NCBI GenBank assembly: GCA_965198095.1
Contig: OZ240239.1
Span: 992,001-1,056,000, forward strand
Reading direction: 5' to 3'
Origin: CBDFJH01 sp965198095
Lineage (GTDB): Bacteria; Latescibacterota; UBA2968; GCA-2709665
Length of the DNA: 64,000 nucleotides
The notes beneath the pieces were generated by a model, which had not been told where the DNA came from, did no database searches, and was given only the letters and a program-made list of their open reading frames with translations. A program made the position numbers and the translations under genes. This document shows, piece after piece, positions 54,112 through 62,554 of the stretch (positions are counted from its first letter, which is position 1; each line of letters begins with the position of its first letter).

Positions 54112-55815
54112 ATGCCAGCGCGCGACGTAAAAGTCCGTCCGGAGGAGGCGGCATCCGATTTCATCCGCGACGCGATCCGTGAGGACCTTCGAACGGGTCG
54201 TTGCGATGGCGTGATGACGCGGTTTCCGCCCGAGCCGAACGGATATCTGCACATCGGTCACGCCAAGCCGATCTGCTTGAACTTCTGGATTGCCGAGGAG
54301 TTCGGCGGGGTCTGCAACCTCCGCTTCGACGACACGAACCCCCTCAAGGAGGAAGAGGAATACGTCGATGCCATTATGAAAGACATCCGGTGGCTCGGGT
54401 TCGACTGGGGCGGTCATCTCTACTTCGCGTCGGACTACTTTGAGCAGCTTCACGCGTTTGCGGCCACACTGATCGAAGCGGGAAAGGCCTTTGTATGCGA
54501 CCTCGGTCCCGAGGAGGTCCGGGACTACCGGGGCACCCTGACCCGGCCCGGGCGCGAGAGTCCGTTTCGCAGCCGGTCGGTGGAGGAGAACCTGGATCTG
54601 TTCGCTCGGATGCGGGCCGGGGAGTGTCCGGACGGGTCGCGTACGCTCCGGGCCAAGATCGACATGGCATCGCCCAACATGAACATGCGGGATCCGGTGA
54701 TGTACCGAATTATCCGCGCCTCTCACCATCGTACGGGGGATCGGTGGCGCATCTATCCCATGTACGACTTCGCTCACGGACAGTCGGATTCCATCGAGGG
54801 TGTGACGCATTCACTCTGTTCGGGAGAGTATGAGGATCATCGCCCCCTGTATGACTGGTTCATAAGGGAGTTGAAGATCTTTCCCTCCCGGCAGATCGAG
54901 TTTCCCAAGCTGTTCCTCACCTATACGATGGTGAGCAAGCGGCGGCTGCGGCGTTTGGTAGACGAAGGATACGTGATGGGCTGGGACGATCCGCGGATGG
55001 CAACGCTGGCCGGGATGCGCCGGAGAGGGGTGCCGCCCGAAGCGATCCGAACCTTCGTGCGACGCGTCGGGATGACCAAACGGGATACGACGGCTGAGAT
55101 CGAGCTGTTGGAGCACCACATCCGCGAATCCTTGAATTTCAGCGCGTCCCGCGTGATGGGGGTGATCGATCCGCTGCGCGTCGTGATCGAAAACTACCCG
55201 GAGGGGAAAAGCGAGGAGATCGAGGCGATCAACAACCCGGAAGATCCCTCCGCCGGCACGCGCAAGGTCCCCTTCTCGCGGGTTCTCTACATCGAGCGCG
55301 ATGATTTCATGGAAGACCCGCCGCGGAGGTTTTACCGACTCGCGCCCGGGCGGGAGGTCCGCCTCCGCTATGCCTATCTCATTACGTGCAGGGAGGCGGT
55401 ACACGACGAGAACGGCGAGGTGGTGGCGCTCAAATGTACGTATGACCCGGAGACGCGGGGCGGAGACGCACCCGACGGACGGAAGGTGAAGGCGACCCTG
55501 CACTGGGTGTCCGCCGAGCACGCGGCAAAGGTGGAAGTGAGGCTTTACGACCGGCTGTTCCGCGTGGAGAATCCGATGGAGACGCCCGAGGGCGGTGACT
55601 GGATCGACAACCTGAATCCGGATTCCCTCGAGGTCCGTTCGGACTGCTACGTGGAGCCGAGCGTCAAAGGGGCGGCGCCGGGCTATCGGTGCCAGTTCGA
55701 GCGGCTCGGCTACTTCTGTGTCGATTCCGATTCGTCGGAAGACGGCCTGGTGTTCAACCGGACCGTCACGCTTCGGGATGCGTGGGCAAGGATGGCAAAG
55801 CGGAGAAAAGGTTAG
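54112..55815 (+). CDS. glnS: Glutaminyl-tRNA synthetase
   Basis: This 567-residue class I synthetase directly makes Gln-tRNA(Gln). The HIGH motif is in RFPPEPNGYLHIGHAK (~38-53) and the KMSKS-type motif is MVSKRRL (~277). The NLRFDDTNP segment (~70) and two C-terminal beta-barrel anticodon domains (from ~355 to 560) are complete. Family knowledge holds that GlnRS entered bacteria from eukaryotes. It is 101 bp after its cognate-type tRNA gene. Confidence 0.97.
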   Translation: MPARDVKVRPEEAASDFIRDAIREDLRTGRCDGVMTRFPPEPNGYLHIGHAKPICLNFWIAEEFGGVCNLRFDDTNPLKEEEEYVDAIMKDIRWLGFDWGGHLYFASDYFEQLHAFAATLIEAGKAFVCDLGPEEVRDYRGTLTRPGRESPFRSRSVEENLDLFARMRAGECPDGSRTLRAKIDMASPNMNMRDPVMYRIIRASHHRTGDRWRIYPMYDFAHGQSDSIEGVTHSLCSGEYEDHRPLYDWFIRELKIFPSRQIEFPKLFLTYTMVSKRRLRRLVDEGYVMGWDDPRMATLAGMRRRGVPPEAIRTFVRRVGMTKRDTTAEIELLEHHIRESLNFSASRVMGVIDPLRVVIENYPEGKSEEIEAINNPEDPSAGTRKVPFSRVLYIERDDFMEDPPRRFYRLAPGREVRLRYAYLITCREAVHDENGEVVALKCTYDPETRGGDAPDGRKVKATLHWVSAEHAAKVEVRLYDRLFRVENPMETPEGGDWIDNLNPDSLEVRSDCYVEPSVKGAAPGYRCQFERLGYFCVDSDSSEDGLVFNRTVTLRDAWARMAKRRKG

Positions 55816-55852
55816 CCTGAATAATTCATAACCTGAATCATTCATAAAAAAG

Positions 55853-55884
55853 GTTAGGAAAGTCACTCGTACTCACCTTTTCTT
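55853..55884 (+). repeat. 32-bp direct repeat, copy 1
   Basis: It begins GTTAGGAAAGTCACTC and ends CACCTTTTCTT. It matches 56431-56462 in 31 of 32 bases. Here it leads into a palindrome. Confidence 0.85.
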
Positions 55885-55902
55885 GCCGCCCAAGAAAAGG
55901 TG
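55874..55902. repeat. Perfect 12-bp palindrome
   Basis: Arms CACCTTTTCTTG and CAAGAAAAGGTG with loop CCGCC. It could act as a terminator or processing site after glnS, though no T-run follows on the plus strand. Confidence 0.8.
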
Positions 55903-55915
55903 ACAAAAGAAGGGC

Positions 55916-55950
55916 GCCTGCCTGCCGCGCCCAACGCGGCGCAGGCAGGC
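55916..55950. repeat. GC-rich hairpin
   Basis: GCCTGCCTGCCGCG pairs with CGCGGCGCAGGCAGGC with a 2-nt bulge and a 5-nt loop. Possible transcript end after glnS. Confidence 0.6.
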
Positions 55951-56430
55951 CCCTCAAACGCCGGGGAGGCTCGGGCCGTGGCGACTCAGCCTCACTGGAA
56001 ACGACCGGCGCCGCGAAAGGAATGAACTCCTCCCCCCGCCTGATGCCCACTGCGGGACCCGCCCCCACACCGCGAATTTCCATTCGCCCCCACATCCGCC
56101 CCCGCACCTGACCCCGTCCCACAGAGGGCCCCCTAACCCCTGGGGAGGAGAAACGCGGAAGCAGTTGGAGAGCCACAACGCCACGGCCGCGATGACATCT
56201 GGCCCGAATCACTCCTGAAATCTGCAAAATCTGCGTAAATACCGGGCCTTCCCGCGCCCTTCGATACACCCGAGAGACCGTTCGCCTATGATGAGCTGAG
56301 CATCTCGCTGATTGGGCACTCAGGGACACGGGGGCTTCTCTACTTGCCGCAACTCCTGCGACTCGCTCTTCGAAACCGGCCCCGTTCGTGTCGAGTGCCC
56401 GCCTGGGGGCAGGAGGGTGTCAACGATATA

Positions 56431-56462
56431 GTTAGGAAAGTCACTCATACTCACCTTTTCTT
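56431..56462 (+). repeat. 32-bp direct repeat, copy 2
   Basis: Same sequence as 55853-55884 except one base, in the same orientation 578 bp away. The palindrome half that follows copy 1 is missing here. Confidence 0.85.
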
Positions 56463-56666
56463 TGCTCGCTAAGGAGAGCACGATACGGCTGACACGATAC
56501 ACCCCTGTCATACGCGGAAATGATGTCAACGATTTACCGCTCCCGGTCATATCTCGCGATTCGCGTCGCTCGCAGACATGGGCGGGTGAACTTCCGTGAT
56601 CTTTCGGCGTTTGCTCAGAGCTTCGGGAACCACGTGATTCGGTAACGCCAGACGTTGAGAAATGTA

Positions 56667-56699
56667 ATCGGCCCCGGGACATCCCGTCCCGGGGCCGAT
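56667..56699 (-). terminator. Strong hairpin after the PIN toxin gene
   Basis: ATCGGCCCCGGGAC and GTCCCGGGGCCGAT are perfect 14-bp arms with loop ATCCC. It lies 22 bp past the toxin stop on the minus strand. There is no long T-run, so it may act as a barrier or part of a repeat. Its left arm plus loop recurs inverted at 57511-57527. Confidence 0.55.
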
Positions 56700-56720
56700 C
56701 TCTTCAGCATTTCCTTTGCG

Positions 56721-57140
56721 TTACAACCTCATGATTTTTAGGAATTCCCCGGCGTTGTAGACTGCGATTCGGGCGGACTTATAGTCTTTTTTGTTTCGCG
56801 TGATGAGGAATTTCAATCTGCCTTCGATCGCGGCGTGGTATTGTAGCGCATCTTCAAAGTCCGTGAAGTCGGATTCCAATGCGTTTTCGACCGTTCTTTG
56901 GGTCACGGGAAGGATCGTAAGCAGGTGTTTCAGGTCGGAGAGAATACGCAAGGCATCACGGTTCGACTTCAGTTTGCGCAAGATATAGTAGAGGTTGGCG
57001 AACGTAACCGCCGTGACAAAACCCTCAATTTCCCGGACCTCCATGCGAGAGAAAAACCTTTGGGCATCGGCAGCGTGCGGTTCGCGCCGTGCCAACAGGT
57101 CCAATAGGATGTCGGTATCGATCAGTGCCCGATGTTTCAC
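56721..57140 (-). CDS. vapC: PIN-domain toxin (VapC-like)
   Basis: This 139-residue ribonuclease toxin has the acidic PIN residues: Asp8 in ALIDTDILLDLL, Glu near 36-39, Asp97 in DFEDALQYHAA and Asp119 in TRNKKDY. The core is of normal length. Its ATG overlaps the antitoxin stop (ATGA), so the pair is translationally coupled. Confidence 0.92.
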   Translation of the reverse strand: MKHRALIDTDILLDLLARREPHAADAQRFFSRMEVREIEGFVTAVTFANLYYILRKLKSNRDALRILSDLKHLLTILPVTQRTVENALESDFTDFEDALQYHAAIEGRLKFLITRNKKDYKSARIAVYNAGEFLKIMRL

Positions 57141-57388
57141 TCGTGCTTTCTGAGCAAGTAGCCTGTGATGGCTTCTTTTTCGTCCAGGTCCGGAATCGCA
57201 CGCAACACGCCCGACAACCGATTCACACGAGGCGTGATTTCGTCATCCGCGTCCTTTTTCTCACCGGTGACAATGGCTCGAAGCAAGTTCTCGATCAGTC
57301 TTGAGAGGCTTTGGTTCTGCTGCCTGGCATATCTCTTGGCTTTGTCGATGACTTCCTTTTCCAGCTTCAGCGTCAGCTTTGCGTCCAT
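57137..57388 (-). CDS. Antitoxin, ribbon-helix-helix type (DUF6364-like)
   Basis: The protein has 83 residues. The N-terminal half MDAKLTLKLEKEVIDKAKRY...SLSRLIENLL fits an RHH DNA-binding fold. The C-terminal half (VLRAIPDLDEKEAITGYLLRKHE) would wrap the toxin. It precedes vapC and probably represses the pair through the repeats at 57416-57446. Confidence 0.88.
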   Translation of the reverse strand: MDAKLTLKLEKEVIDKAKRYARQQNQSLSRLIENLLRAIVTGEKKDADDEITPRVNRLSGVLRAIPDLDEKEAITGYLLRKHE

Positions 57389-57415
57389 TCGAAGCCTCCG
57401 TCAATGAGTTGAATG

Positions 57416-57453
57416 ATACGTATAAATATAATACACCAATACGTATTGCTCAA
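57416..57453 (-). promoter_or_regulatory. Toxin-antitoxin promoter with paired operators
   Basis: On the minus strand there is TTGAGC (57453-57448), a 17-bp spacer and TATATT (57430-57425). Two copies of the palindrome ATACGTAT (57416-57423 and 57439-57446), 23 bp apart, lie in the spacer and just after the -10. This is the expected arrangement for autorepression by an RHH antitoxin. Confidence 0.7.
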
Positions 57454-57510
57454 CCCGAAAAACGAAATCAAAAAAAGCGCTTTGGGTCGCAATAAGGGGA
57501 ACCCGGAAGG

Positions 57511-57527
57511 GGGATGTCCCGGGGCCG
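57511..57527. repeat. 17-bp inverted repeat partner flanking the toxin-antitoxin pair
   Basis: GGGATGTCCCGGGGCCG is the exact reverse complement of 56669-56685. The two copies bracket the vapC-antitoxin unit (about 0.86 kb). Confidence 0.7.
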
Positions 57528-57571
57528 CTCTTTTCGGCAGGCATCGCGTCGCGAACCGGCGGATCTGTTGC

Positions 57572-58690
57572 TCAAGCCGGATGGGCGGACGAGATCAGGT
57601 ATTCGATCGGTGTATGGCGCGTGACGCAGAAGGCGCGGTTGGCGGTGATCATCAGACTGTCCCCTTTTCGCGCGGGGTAGGAATCCCCACCGGCACGCAC
57701 TTCGGCTTCGCCCTCCAGGACCGAGAGGCAGGCGACGCCGGCATACGCGGCATGTTCGGTCCGGGTTTCGGACGGGCAGAATCGCTCGAGACGGAAATGC
57801 TCGGACTCGACGAGCATCGCCGCCTCCTCCTCGGCTCCCGGGAGTCGACGCCAGGGCGTCGGCGTGCGGGCCTCCCCGCGAAAGTCGATGACATCGAGGG
57901 CCTGCTCGACGTGAAGCGGTCTCGGTTTTCCGTCCGTACCGGGCCGGTCGTAGTCGTAGATGCGGAAGGTGAGGTCGCTGGACTGCTGGACTTCGTAGAC
58001 GATCACCCCCCTGCCGAGGGCGTGGACCGTGCCGGGCGGCATGAAGACGACGTCTCCTGCAGCGACGTCAAAGGTCCTGACGACCTCCTCTACGCGACGC
58101 GCGTCGATCGCCTCTCGAAACGCCTGCCTGCTCACGTGCTCCTCGAGGCCGTAGACGATCCGGCCACCGTCGGAGTGGAGGACGTACCAGGCCTCCATCT
58201 TTCCGAAGCGACCGAGACCCTCGTCTCTCGCGTAGCGATCGCCGGGGTGAACCTGTATGGAGAGGTTGTCGCAGGCATCCAGGAACTTGACGAGCAGGGG
58301 GAATTCGCCGCGATATCGGTCGCAGACGGCCTCGCCGAGGAGCTCGCGTCCGTGCTCGGCCGTCAGACGCCCGAGGTCCCATCCGCCAAACGGCCCCTCC
58401 GACACGACGGACGCCGCGCCTTCGCAGGCGGACAGTTCCCAGGATTCGCCAATCGACTTGTCGGGCGGGAGCGCCTTGTTCAGATGCCTCTCGAGTCCGC
58501 GACCCCCCCAGATCACTTCTCGGTAACAGGGCCGCAGGGGGAACAGATCGGGCAATGGCACGTTCGGACCGAATGAGGGAAGCTTGATGAACGGGACGCC
58601 AACGGGCAAAGATCCAAGATAGCTTGCGTCAACGCTGTTGTCAACGGATGGCGGGGGCTGTTTCCGCTTGATCCGGAACAGGTTACGCAT
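57572..58690 (-). CDS. manA: Mannose-6-phosphate isomerase, class I
   Basis: This 372-residue zinc enzyme interconverts mannose-6-P and fructose-6-P. The start is ATG at 58690 (MRNLFRIKRKQ); the open frame further upstream lacks family character. Marks are REVIWGGRGLER (~58), SWELSACE (~83), the zinc site LSIQVHPGD (~143) with KMEAWYVL (~163), and the later His in MPPGTVHALGRG (~222), followed by QQSSDLTFRIYDYDR. The C-terminal cupin extends to SSAHPA. Confidence 0.95.
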   Translation of the reverse strand: MRNLFRIKRKQPPPSVDNSVDASYLGSLPVGVPFIKLPSFGPNVPLPDLFPLRPCYREVIWGGRGLERHLNKALPPDKSIGESWELSACEGAASVVSEGPFGGWDLGRLTAEHGRELLGEAVCDRYRGEFPLLVKFLDACDNLSIQVHPGDRYARDEGLGRFGKMEAWYVLHSDGGRIVYGLEEHVSRQAFREAIDARRVEEVVRTFDVAAGDVVFMPPGTVHALGRGVIVYEVQQSSDLTFRIYDYDRPGTDGKPRPLHVEQALDVIDFRGEARTPTPWRRLPGAEEEAAMLVESEHFRLERFCPSETRTEHAAYAGVACLSVLEGEAEVRAGGDSYPARKGDSLMITANRAFCVTRHTPIEYLISSAHPA

Positions 58691-58746
58691 TACGTTAAGG
58701 AAATTGGCAAACCGATCCAAAGGCCTGTTTCCCGAATGAGGCGCCC

Positions 58747-59634
58747 ATGATTTATGGAGAAGGGGACTATCGCTACGAAGAGGTGGAAGACTGGGCGAAG
58801 CTGCCCGAGGGATGGACGTTTTCGCAAGTGTCGGACACGGCGATCGATTCAATGGGGCGGATCTATGCCTTCACGCGCGGGACGCACCCGATTATCGTTT
58901 TCGACAAGGCGGGGAATTTCATTACGTCCTGGGGCTACGGGGCGTTCGGCGAGTCTCCGAACCTGGTGAGTCAGTCGCACGGGATCTTCATCGGTCCGGA
59001 CGACGAGGTCTACCTGACCGATTCCTGGCAGCACGTCGTTCGACGCTACACGCGCCTGGGCGAGATGGAACGGGAATGGGGAAGACGGGGGATATCCGGG
59101 GTGACGTTTGGTCAGGTCGAGTACAACATGCCGACGGGCGTGGCGATCGGCCCGGACGGCTCGATCTACGTGTCGGATGGCTACGGCAACCGCTGCGTGC
59201 ACAAATACTCGAAAGAGGGCAAGCGTTTGAAGACGTGGGGGGAAGTGGGCGGCGGTCCGGGGCAGTTCGCCGTGGTGCACAACTTGGGATGCACGAAAGA
59301 CGGTCGCGTGCTGGTGTGCGATCGGGAGAACAACCGGGTTCAGATCTTCGATCCGGACGGGGTCTTCATCGAGGCGTGGGCGGGTCTGGATATGCCGGGG
59401 GATGTCTGCATCGTGGACGACCGGGTCTACATGGTCGAGCAGGGTGGACACGGCCGCGCCAGTGTCTGGACGTTGGACGGCGAACGGCTCAGCTGGTTCA
59501 AGGGGTCCGAAGGGGGCGTACTGCAGAAACCGCACGGCGTGTGCGTGGACGATGAAGGCAGCATCTACGTGGCGGAGATCTCCGACGAGACCGGGTGCGG
59601 TCAGCGGCTTCAGAAATTCGCGCGAGTCAGATAG
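58747..59634 (+). CDS. NHL-repeat / six-bladed propeller protein
   Basis: The protein has 295 residues with no signal peptide. Repeats follow the NHL pattern: DTAIDSMGRIYAFTRG, HGIFIGPDDEVYLTDSWQHVV, TGVAIGPDGSIYVSDGYGNRCVHKY, LGCTKDGRVLVCDRENNRVQIFDPDG and HGVCVDDEGSIYVAE. Peptidyl-amidoglycolate lyase-like and other lyase/lactonase functions use this fold, but catalytic residues are not evident. It is divergent from manA across 56 bp and is followed 10 bp later by the C45-type gene. Confidence 0.88.
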   Translation: MIYGEGDYRYEEVEDWAKLPEGWTFSQVSDTAIDSMGRIYAFTRGTHPIIVFDKAGNFITSWGYGAFGESPNLVSQSHGIFIGPDDEVYLTDSWQHVVRRYTRLGEMEREWGRRGISGVTFGQVEYNMPTGVAIGPDGSIYVSDGYGNRCVHKYSKEGKRLKTWGEVGGGPGQFAVVHNLGCTKDGRVLVCDRENNRVQIFDPDGVFIEAWAGLDMPGDVCIVDDRVYMVEQGGHGRASVWTLDGERLSWFKGSEGGVLQKPHGVCVDDEGSIYVAEISDETGCGQRLQKFARVR

Positions 59635-59644
59635 GGAGATCGAT

Positions 59645-60775
59645 ATGCAAGCTGAACTTCCGGTGCTGGAAATTTCGGGGCGCCCGAAAGCGCGGGGACG
59701 TGCCCACGGAGAGGCCTTTCGGGACGAGATCCAGACGCTGGTCGCGGCCTATTTCAACGAGCTGGAAGAGGGCGCCAGGCACTACGACCTCAAGCCGCTG
59801 CCGAAGCGACGCGTGCTCGAGATCAGTCAGGCGTTTGCCGGTCCCACCGAGGCGCACTCACCCGACCTTTTCGATGAGGCAAGGGGGATCGCCGAGGGTT
59901 CGGACACGCCGTTCGAGGAAATCCTGGCGCTGAATGCCTTTCTGGAGACCCGGGATTACACCTCCTCGGCGTTCGCGGAAGCGGGCTGCACGAGTCTGAT
60001 GGTGCCGGGCGACCGCAACGGGAACGGCGCGACGATCGGCCAGAATTACGACCTCCCCTCCATCTTCGCGCCCGCGACGATCTTGCTGAGGATCACCGAT
60101 TCCGAGGGGCCTGACGCGATCGTCTTCACGCTGACCGGGATGGTGGGCTGCGCCGGCCTCAACAGCGCGGGGATCGGGGTGGTGATCAACAATCTGATTC
60201 CGGCCGACGCCGGACCGGGCGTGATCTATCCTTTTGTCACTCGGCGGATCCTGGCGAGTGAAACGATCGGCGAGGCGATGGACGTCATCCTCTCGCATCC
60301 CCGGGCGTCCGGTCTGAACTACGTGATCTGCGATCCGAACGGAGAGATCTACGACTTCGAAACGACCGCGAGGGACTACGAGGTGTTCTGCCCGTTCGAC
60401 GGACCGATCGCCCACGCCAATCACTATCTGAGCGACCGGTTCAAGCCACTGGAACGCCGTGCACGGGATCAGCTCAGCAACAGCATCCTCCGGTGGGGTC
60501 GCGCGACCCGGCTTTTGCGCGCTGTCCGGCGGCCGACCGCTGGGACGCTTCGCAAGATCCTTGCAGATCACGTGAACCGTCCCATCGCGATCTGTCGTCA
60601 CAATCAGGTGGTGCACGGCGCGGGGTGTGGGCAGACGATCTGCGGCATCGTGCTGGAGCCCCCGGCGCGGCGGATCTGGATCGCGCGCGGTCCGGTCTGC
60701 GAAAACGAATGGACGGCTCACGGCATTCGTGAGAGGGTTGCCGCAGTCGAAGCGCCTCGGTTTGCTGCATCCTGA
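59645..60775 (+). CDS. C45 family autoproteolytic acyltransferase/hydrolase (Ntn fold)
   Basis: The protein has 376 residues, with an ATG at 59645 after AGGGAG. The family resembles penicillin acyl-CoA:6-APA acyltransferase precursors. The cleavage/nucleophile site is AEAGCTSLMV (Cys115), and NGATIGQNYDLP follows. GMVGCAGLNSAGIGVVINNL (~165) and FETTARDYEVF (~240) support the Ntn-hydrolase fold. ANHYLSDRF resembles the HTNHF-type motif. The substrate is unknown. Confidence 0.9.
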   Translation: MQAELPVLEISGRPKARGRAHGEAFRDEIQTLVAAYFNELEEGARHYDLKPLPKRRVLEISQAFAGPTEAHSPDLFDEARGIAEGSDTPFEEILALNAFLETRDYTSSAFAEAGCTSLMVPGDRNGNGATIGQNYDLPSIFAPATILLRITDSEGPDAIVFTLTGMVGCAGLNSAGIGVVINNLIPADAGPGVIYPFVTRRILASETIGEAMDVILSHPRASGLNYVICDPNGEIYDFETTARDYEVFCPFDGPIAHANHYLSDRFKPLERRARDQLSNSILRWGRATRLLRAVRRPTAGTLRKILADHVNRPIAICRHNQVVHGAGCGQTICGIVLEPPARRIWIARGPVCENEWTAHGIRERVAAVEAPRFAAS

Positions 60776-60839
60776 GGGCGTGAAGCGTCGAGCGTCGGGT
60801 GTCGGGAATCCACGGTCACAAGAGGCTTCAGAGCTGCGC

Positions 60840-61667
60840 ATGAAGGGATACGCAAATCCAGACCTGCTTTGGAGCGCGGACGACCTGCACGCCCGGCTGG
60901 AGGATCCCGCCCTCTGTCTCGTGGATACGCGGCCGACCCACGAATATGTCGCCGGTCATATTCTGGGCGCGCTTCACCTGGACCTCTATGGATTCAGCCT
61001 GAACGACACGAGCGAAACGGCGTTCAGTGCCTTCATGTGGACGTGTGGGTATCTCCTGGGAAGCCGGGGGATCGGATCGGACAAGAGGATCGTGTTTTAT
61101 GAGAACGATTCGGGCATGCGGGCCGCGCGGGGCTTCTGGATCTGCGAGTACCTGGGACACGAAGATGTGCACGTGCTCGACGGCGGCCTGGCCGCCTGGA
61201 AGGCGAGGGGATATCCGCTGACCACGGCGTGTCCGGTGCCGGAGCGGTCTCTGTTTGAGGCCAGACCGGCGCCCGAACGGCAGATCGGCGCGGAAGAACT
61301 GAGAGACGGTTTGGGGAAAGAGGGTTTTGCCGTGCTCGACACGCGAAGTGATGACGAGTATTACGGCAGGATCGCGCGGGCAGCGCGGGCAGGCGCGATA
61401 CCGGGGGCCGTGCACGTGGAGTATCTCGGAAACCTGGATGAAGAGGGGGCGTTCAAGCCGGCAGACGAGCTGAGGCAGATGTATGAGGAAGCAGGCGTCG
61501 GACCGGAACAGGAGATCGCGTGTTACTGCCAGGGAGGCTACCGGTCCGCACACGCCTACCTGGCGCTTCGTCTGCTGGGATATCCCCGGGCGCGAAACTA
61601 TATCGGGTCCTGGAAGGAGTGGGGAGACCGCGCGGACCTGCCGATCGAAATACCTGAAGAGAAGTAG
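60840..61667 (+). CDS. Two-domain rhodanese-like sulfurtransferase
   Basis: The protein has 275 residues from the ATG at 60840. The N-terminal rhodanese domain lacks the Cys loop (FYENDSGMRAARGFW), as usual for the structural domain. The C-terminal domain has the active loop CYCQGGYRSAH (~220), whose second Cys would carry the persulfide. It is of thiosulfate or mercaptopyruvate sulfurtransferase type. It lies 64 bp after the C45 gene. Confidence 0.92.
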   Translation: MKGYANPDLLWSADDLHARLEDPALCLVDTRPTHEYVAGHILGALHLDLYGFSLNDTSETAFSAFMWTCGYLLGSRGIGSDKRIVFYENDSGMRAARGFWICEYLGHEDVHVLDGGLAAWKARGYPLTTACPVPERSLFEARPAPERQIGAEELRDGLGKEGFAVLDTRSDDEYYGRIARAARAGAIPGAVHVEYLGNLDEEGAFKPADELRQMYEEAGVGPEQEIACYCQGGYRSAHAYLALRLLGYPRARNYIGSWKEWGDRADLPIEIPEEK

Positions 61668-61756
61668 ATCCGGTTACGAGCTTCGGGCTGCGAGTTGAAA
61701 GCATTCGTGACGGGTCGGACACGAAGGAGAAACCGGGCGGTGAACGGGAAGGCGTC

Positions 61757-62554
61757 GTGACGTTTCAAGAGATCTTGCAGCATATTGAGATCGATGGCTG
61801 GTGTGTCGTCGAAGGGGTCATTCCCGAGGCGCAAATCGGGCCGATCCGCCAGGAGATCGAGGCGGTCACGGCAGCGCAGGGCGTGAGCCGGACCTATCAG
61901 GGCGTGGTGAGCGCGAACAACATCCTGGGCGTCTTGCCCGCCTTCGTGTCTCACGTTGCAGACCCGCGCGTGCTGGGTGTGGCGGAGCATTGGTTCGGAC
62001 CGTTCGTGAGAATCTCTTTCACGACCACCTTGATCACACATCCGGGCAACGACCGGGGCCGCTGGCACGCGGACTGGCCCTACAATCAGGAAAGGCCGGG
62101 TCGCATTCCGGCGCCTTATCCGGACTTTCCCGTTCAGCTCTCCTCCCTCTGGATGATCTCCGATTTTACGGAGGAAAACGGCGGCACGTGGATCGTACCG
62201 GGGAGCCACCGGGCCTCCAACAATCCAACGGGCGATATGGGCATCCCTCTGTTCGAGCCCTACCGGACGGAGATGACCGCGACAGGGCCGGCCGGCAGCG
62301 TGATGCTGTTCGACAGTCGGCTCTGGCACGCGACCGCGACGAATCGAAGCGCCGGTCCGCGCGTGGCCATGGTCGTGCGATATATCCCCTGGTGGTTCAA
62401 CGCGGAGATCCTTGTGCCGGGATCGGATGAACGCCGGCGAATGGTGGACAAGTCGGGCCGGCCGGAGAACGAGATGCCCGCGTTGACGCCGGAGGTGTAT
62501 GAAGGGCTGCCGGACGGCGTGAAGCCGCTCTATCGGCATTTGGTCAGGCGATGA
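61757..62554 (+). CDS. Phytanoyl-CoA dioxygenase family protein
   Basis: This 265-residue Fe(II)/2-oxoglutarate oxygenase of the PhyH type has a GTG start at 61757 with GGGAAGG upstream. Iron ligands are His104 and Asp106 (GRWHADWPYN) and His191 (SRLWHATATNRS). The 2-oxoglutarate-binding Arg is probably in RSAGPRVAM. The EENGGTWIVPGSHR segment is typical. It hydroxylates an unknown small molecule. Expanded PhyH families are common in Poribacteria-like genomes. Confidence 0.92.
   Translation: MTFQEILQHIEIDGWCVVEGVIPEAQIGPIRQEIEAVTAAQGVSRTYQGVVSANNILGVLPAFVSHVADPRVLGVAEHWFGPFVRISFTTTLITHPGNDRGRWHADWPYNQERPGRIPAPYPDFPVQLSSLWMISDFTEENGGTWIVPGSHRASNNPTGDMGIPLFEPYRTEMTATGPAGSVMLFDSRLWHATATNRSAGPRVAMVVRYIPWWFNAEILVPGSDERRRMVDKSGRPENEMPALTPEVYEGLPDGVKPLYRHLVRR

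Larger units (their letters stand above)
55816..56666 (+). other. Repeat-rich intergenic region without a credible gene
   Basis: The frames here (for example minus 55838-56329) have low-complexity Arg/Pro composition and are chance products of repeats. The region holds a 16-bp tandem (CCTGAATMATTCATAA, from ~55816), two copies of a 32-bp direct repeat, a perfect palindrome and a GC-rich hairpin (55916-55950). Confidence 0.6.

Noticed and set aside
55838..56682. Minus-strand ORFs of 163 and 120 codons ending in similar KVSxSDFPN peptides
   Set aside because: The shared peptide comes from the 32-bp direct repeat; the rest is low-complexity and lacks ribosome sites.
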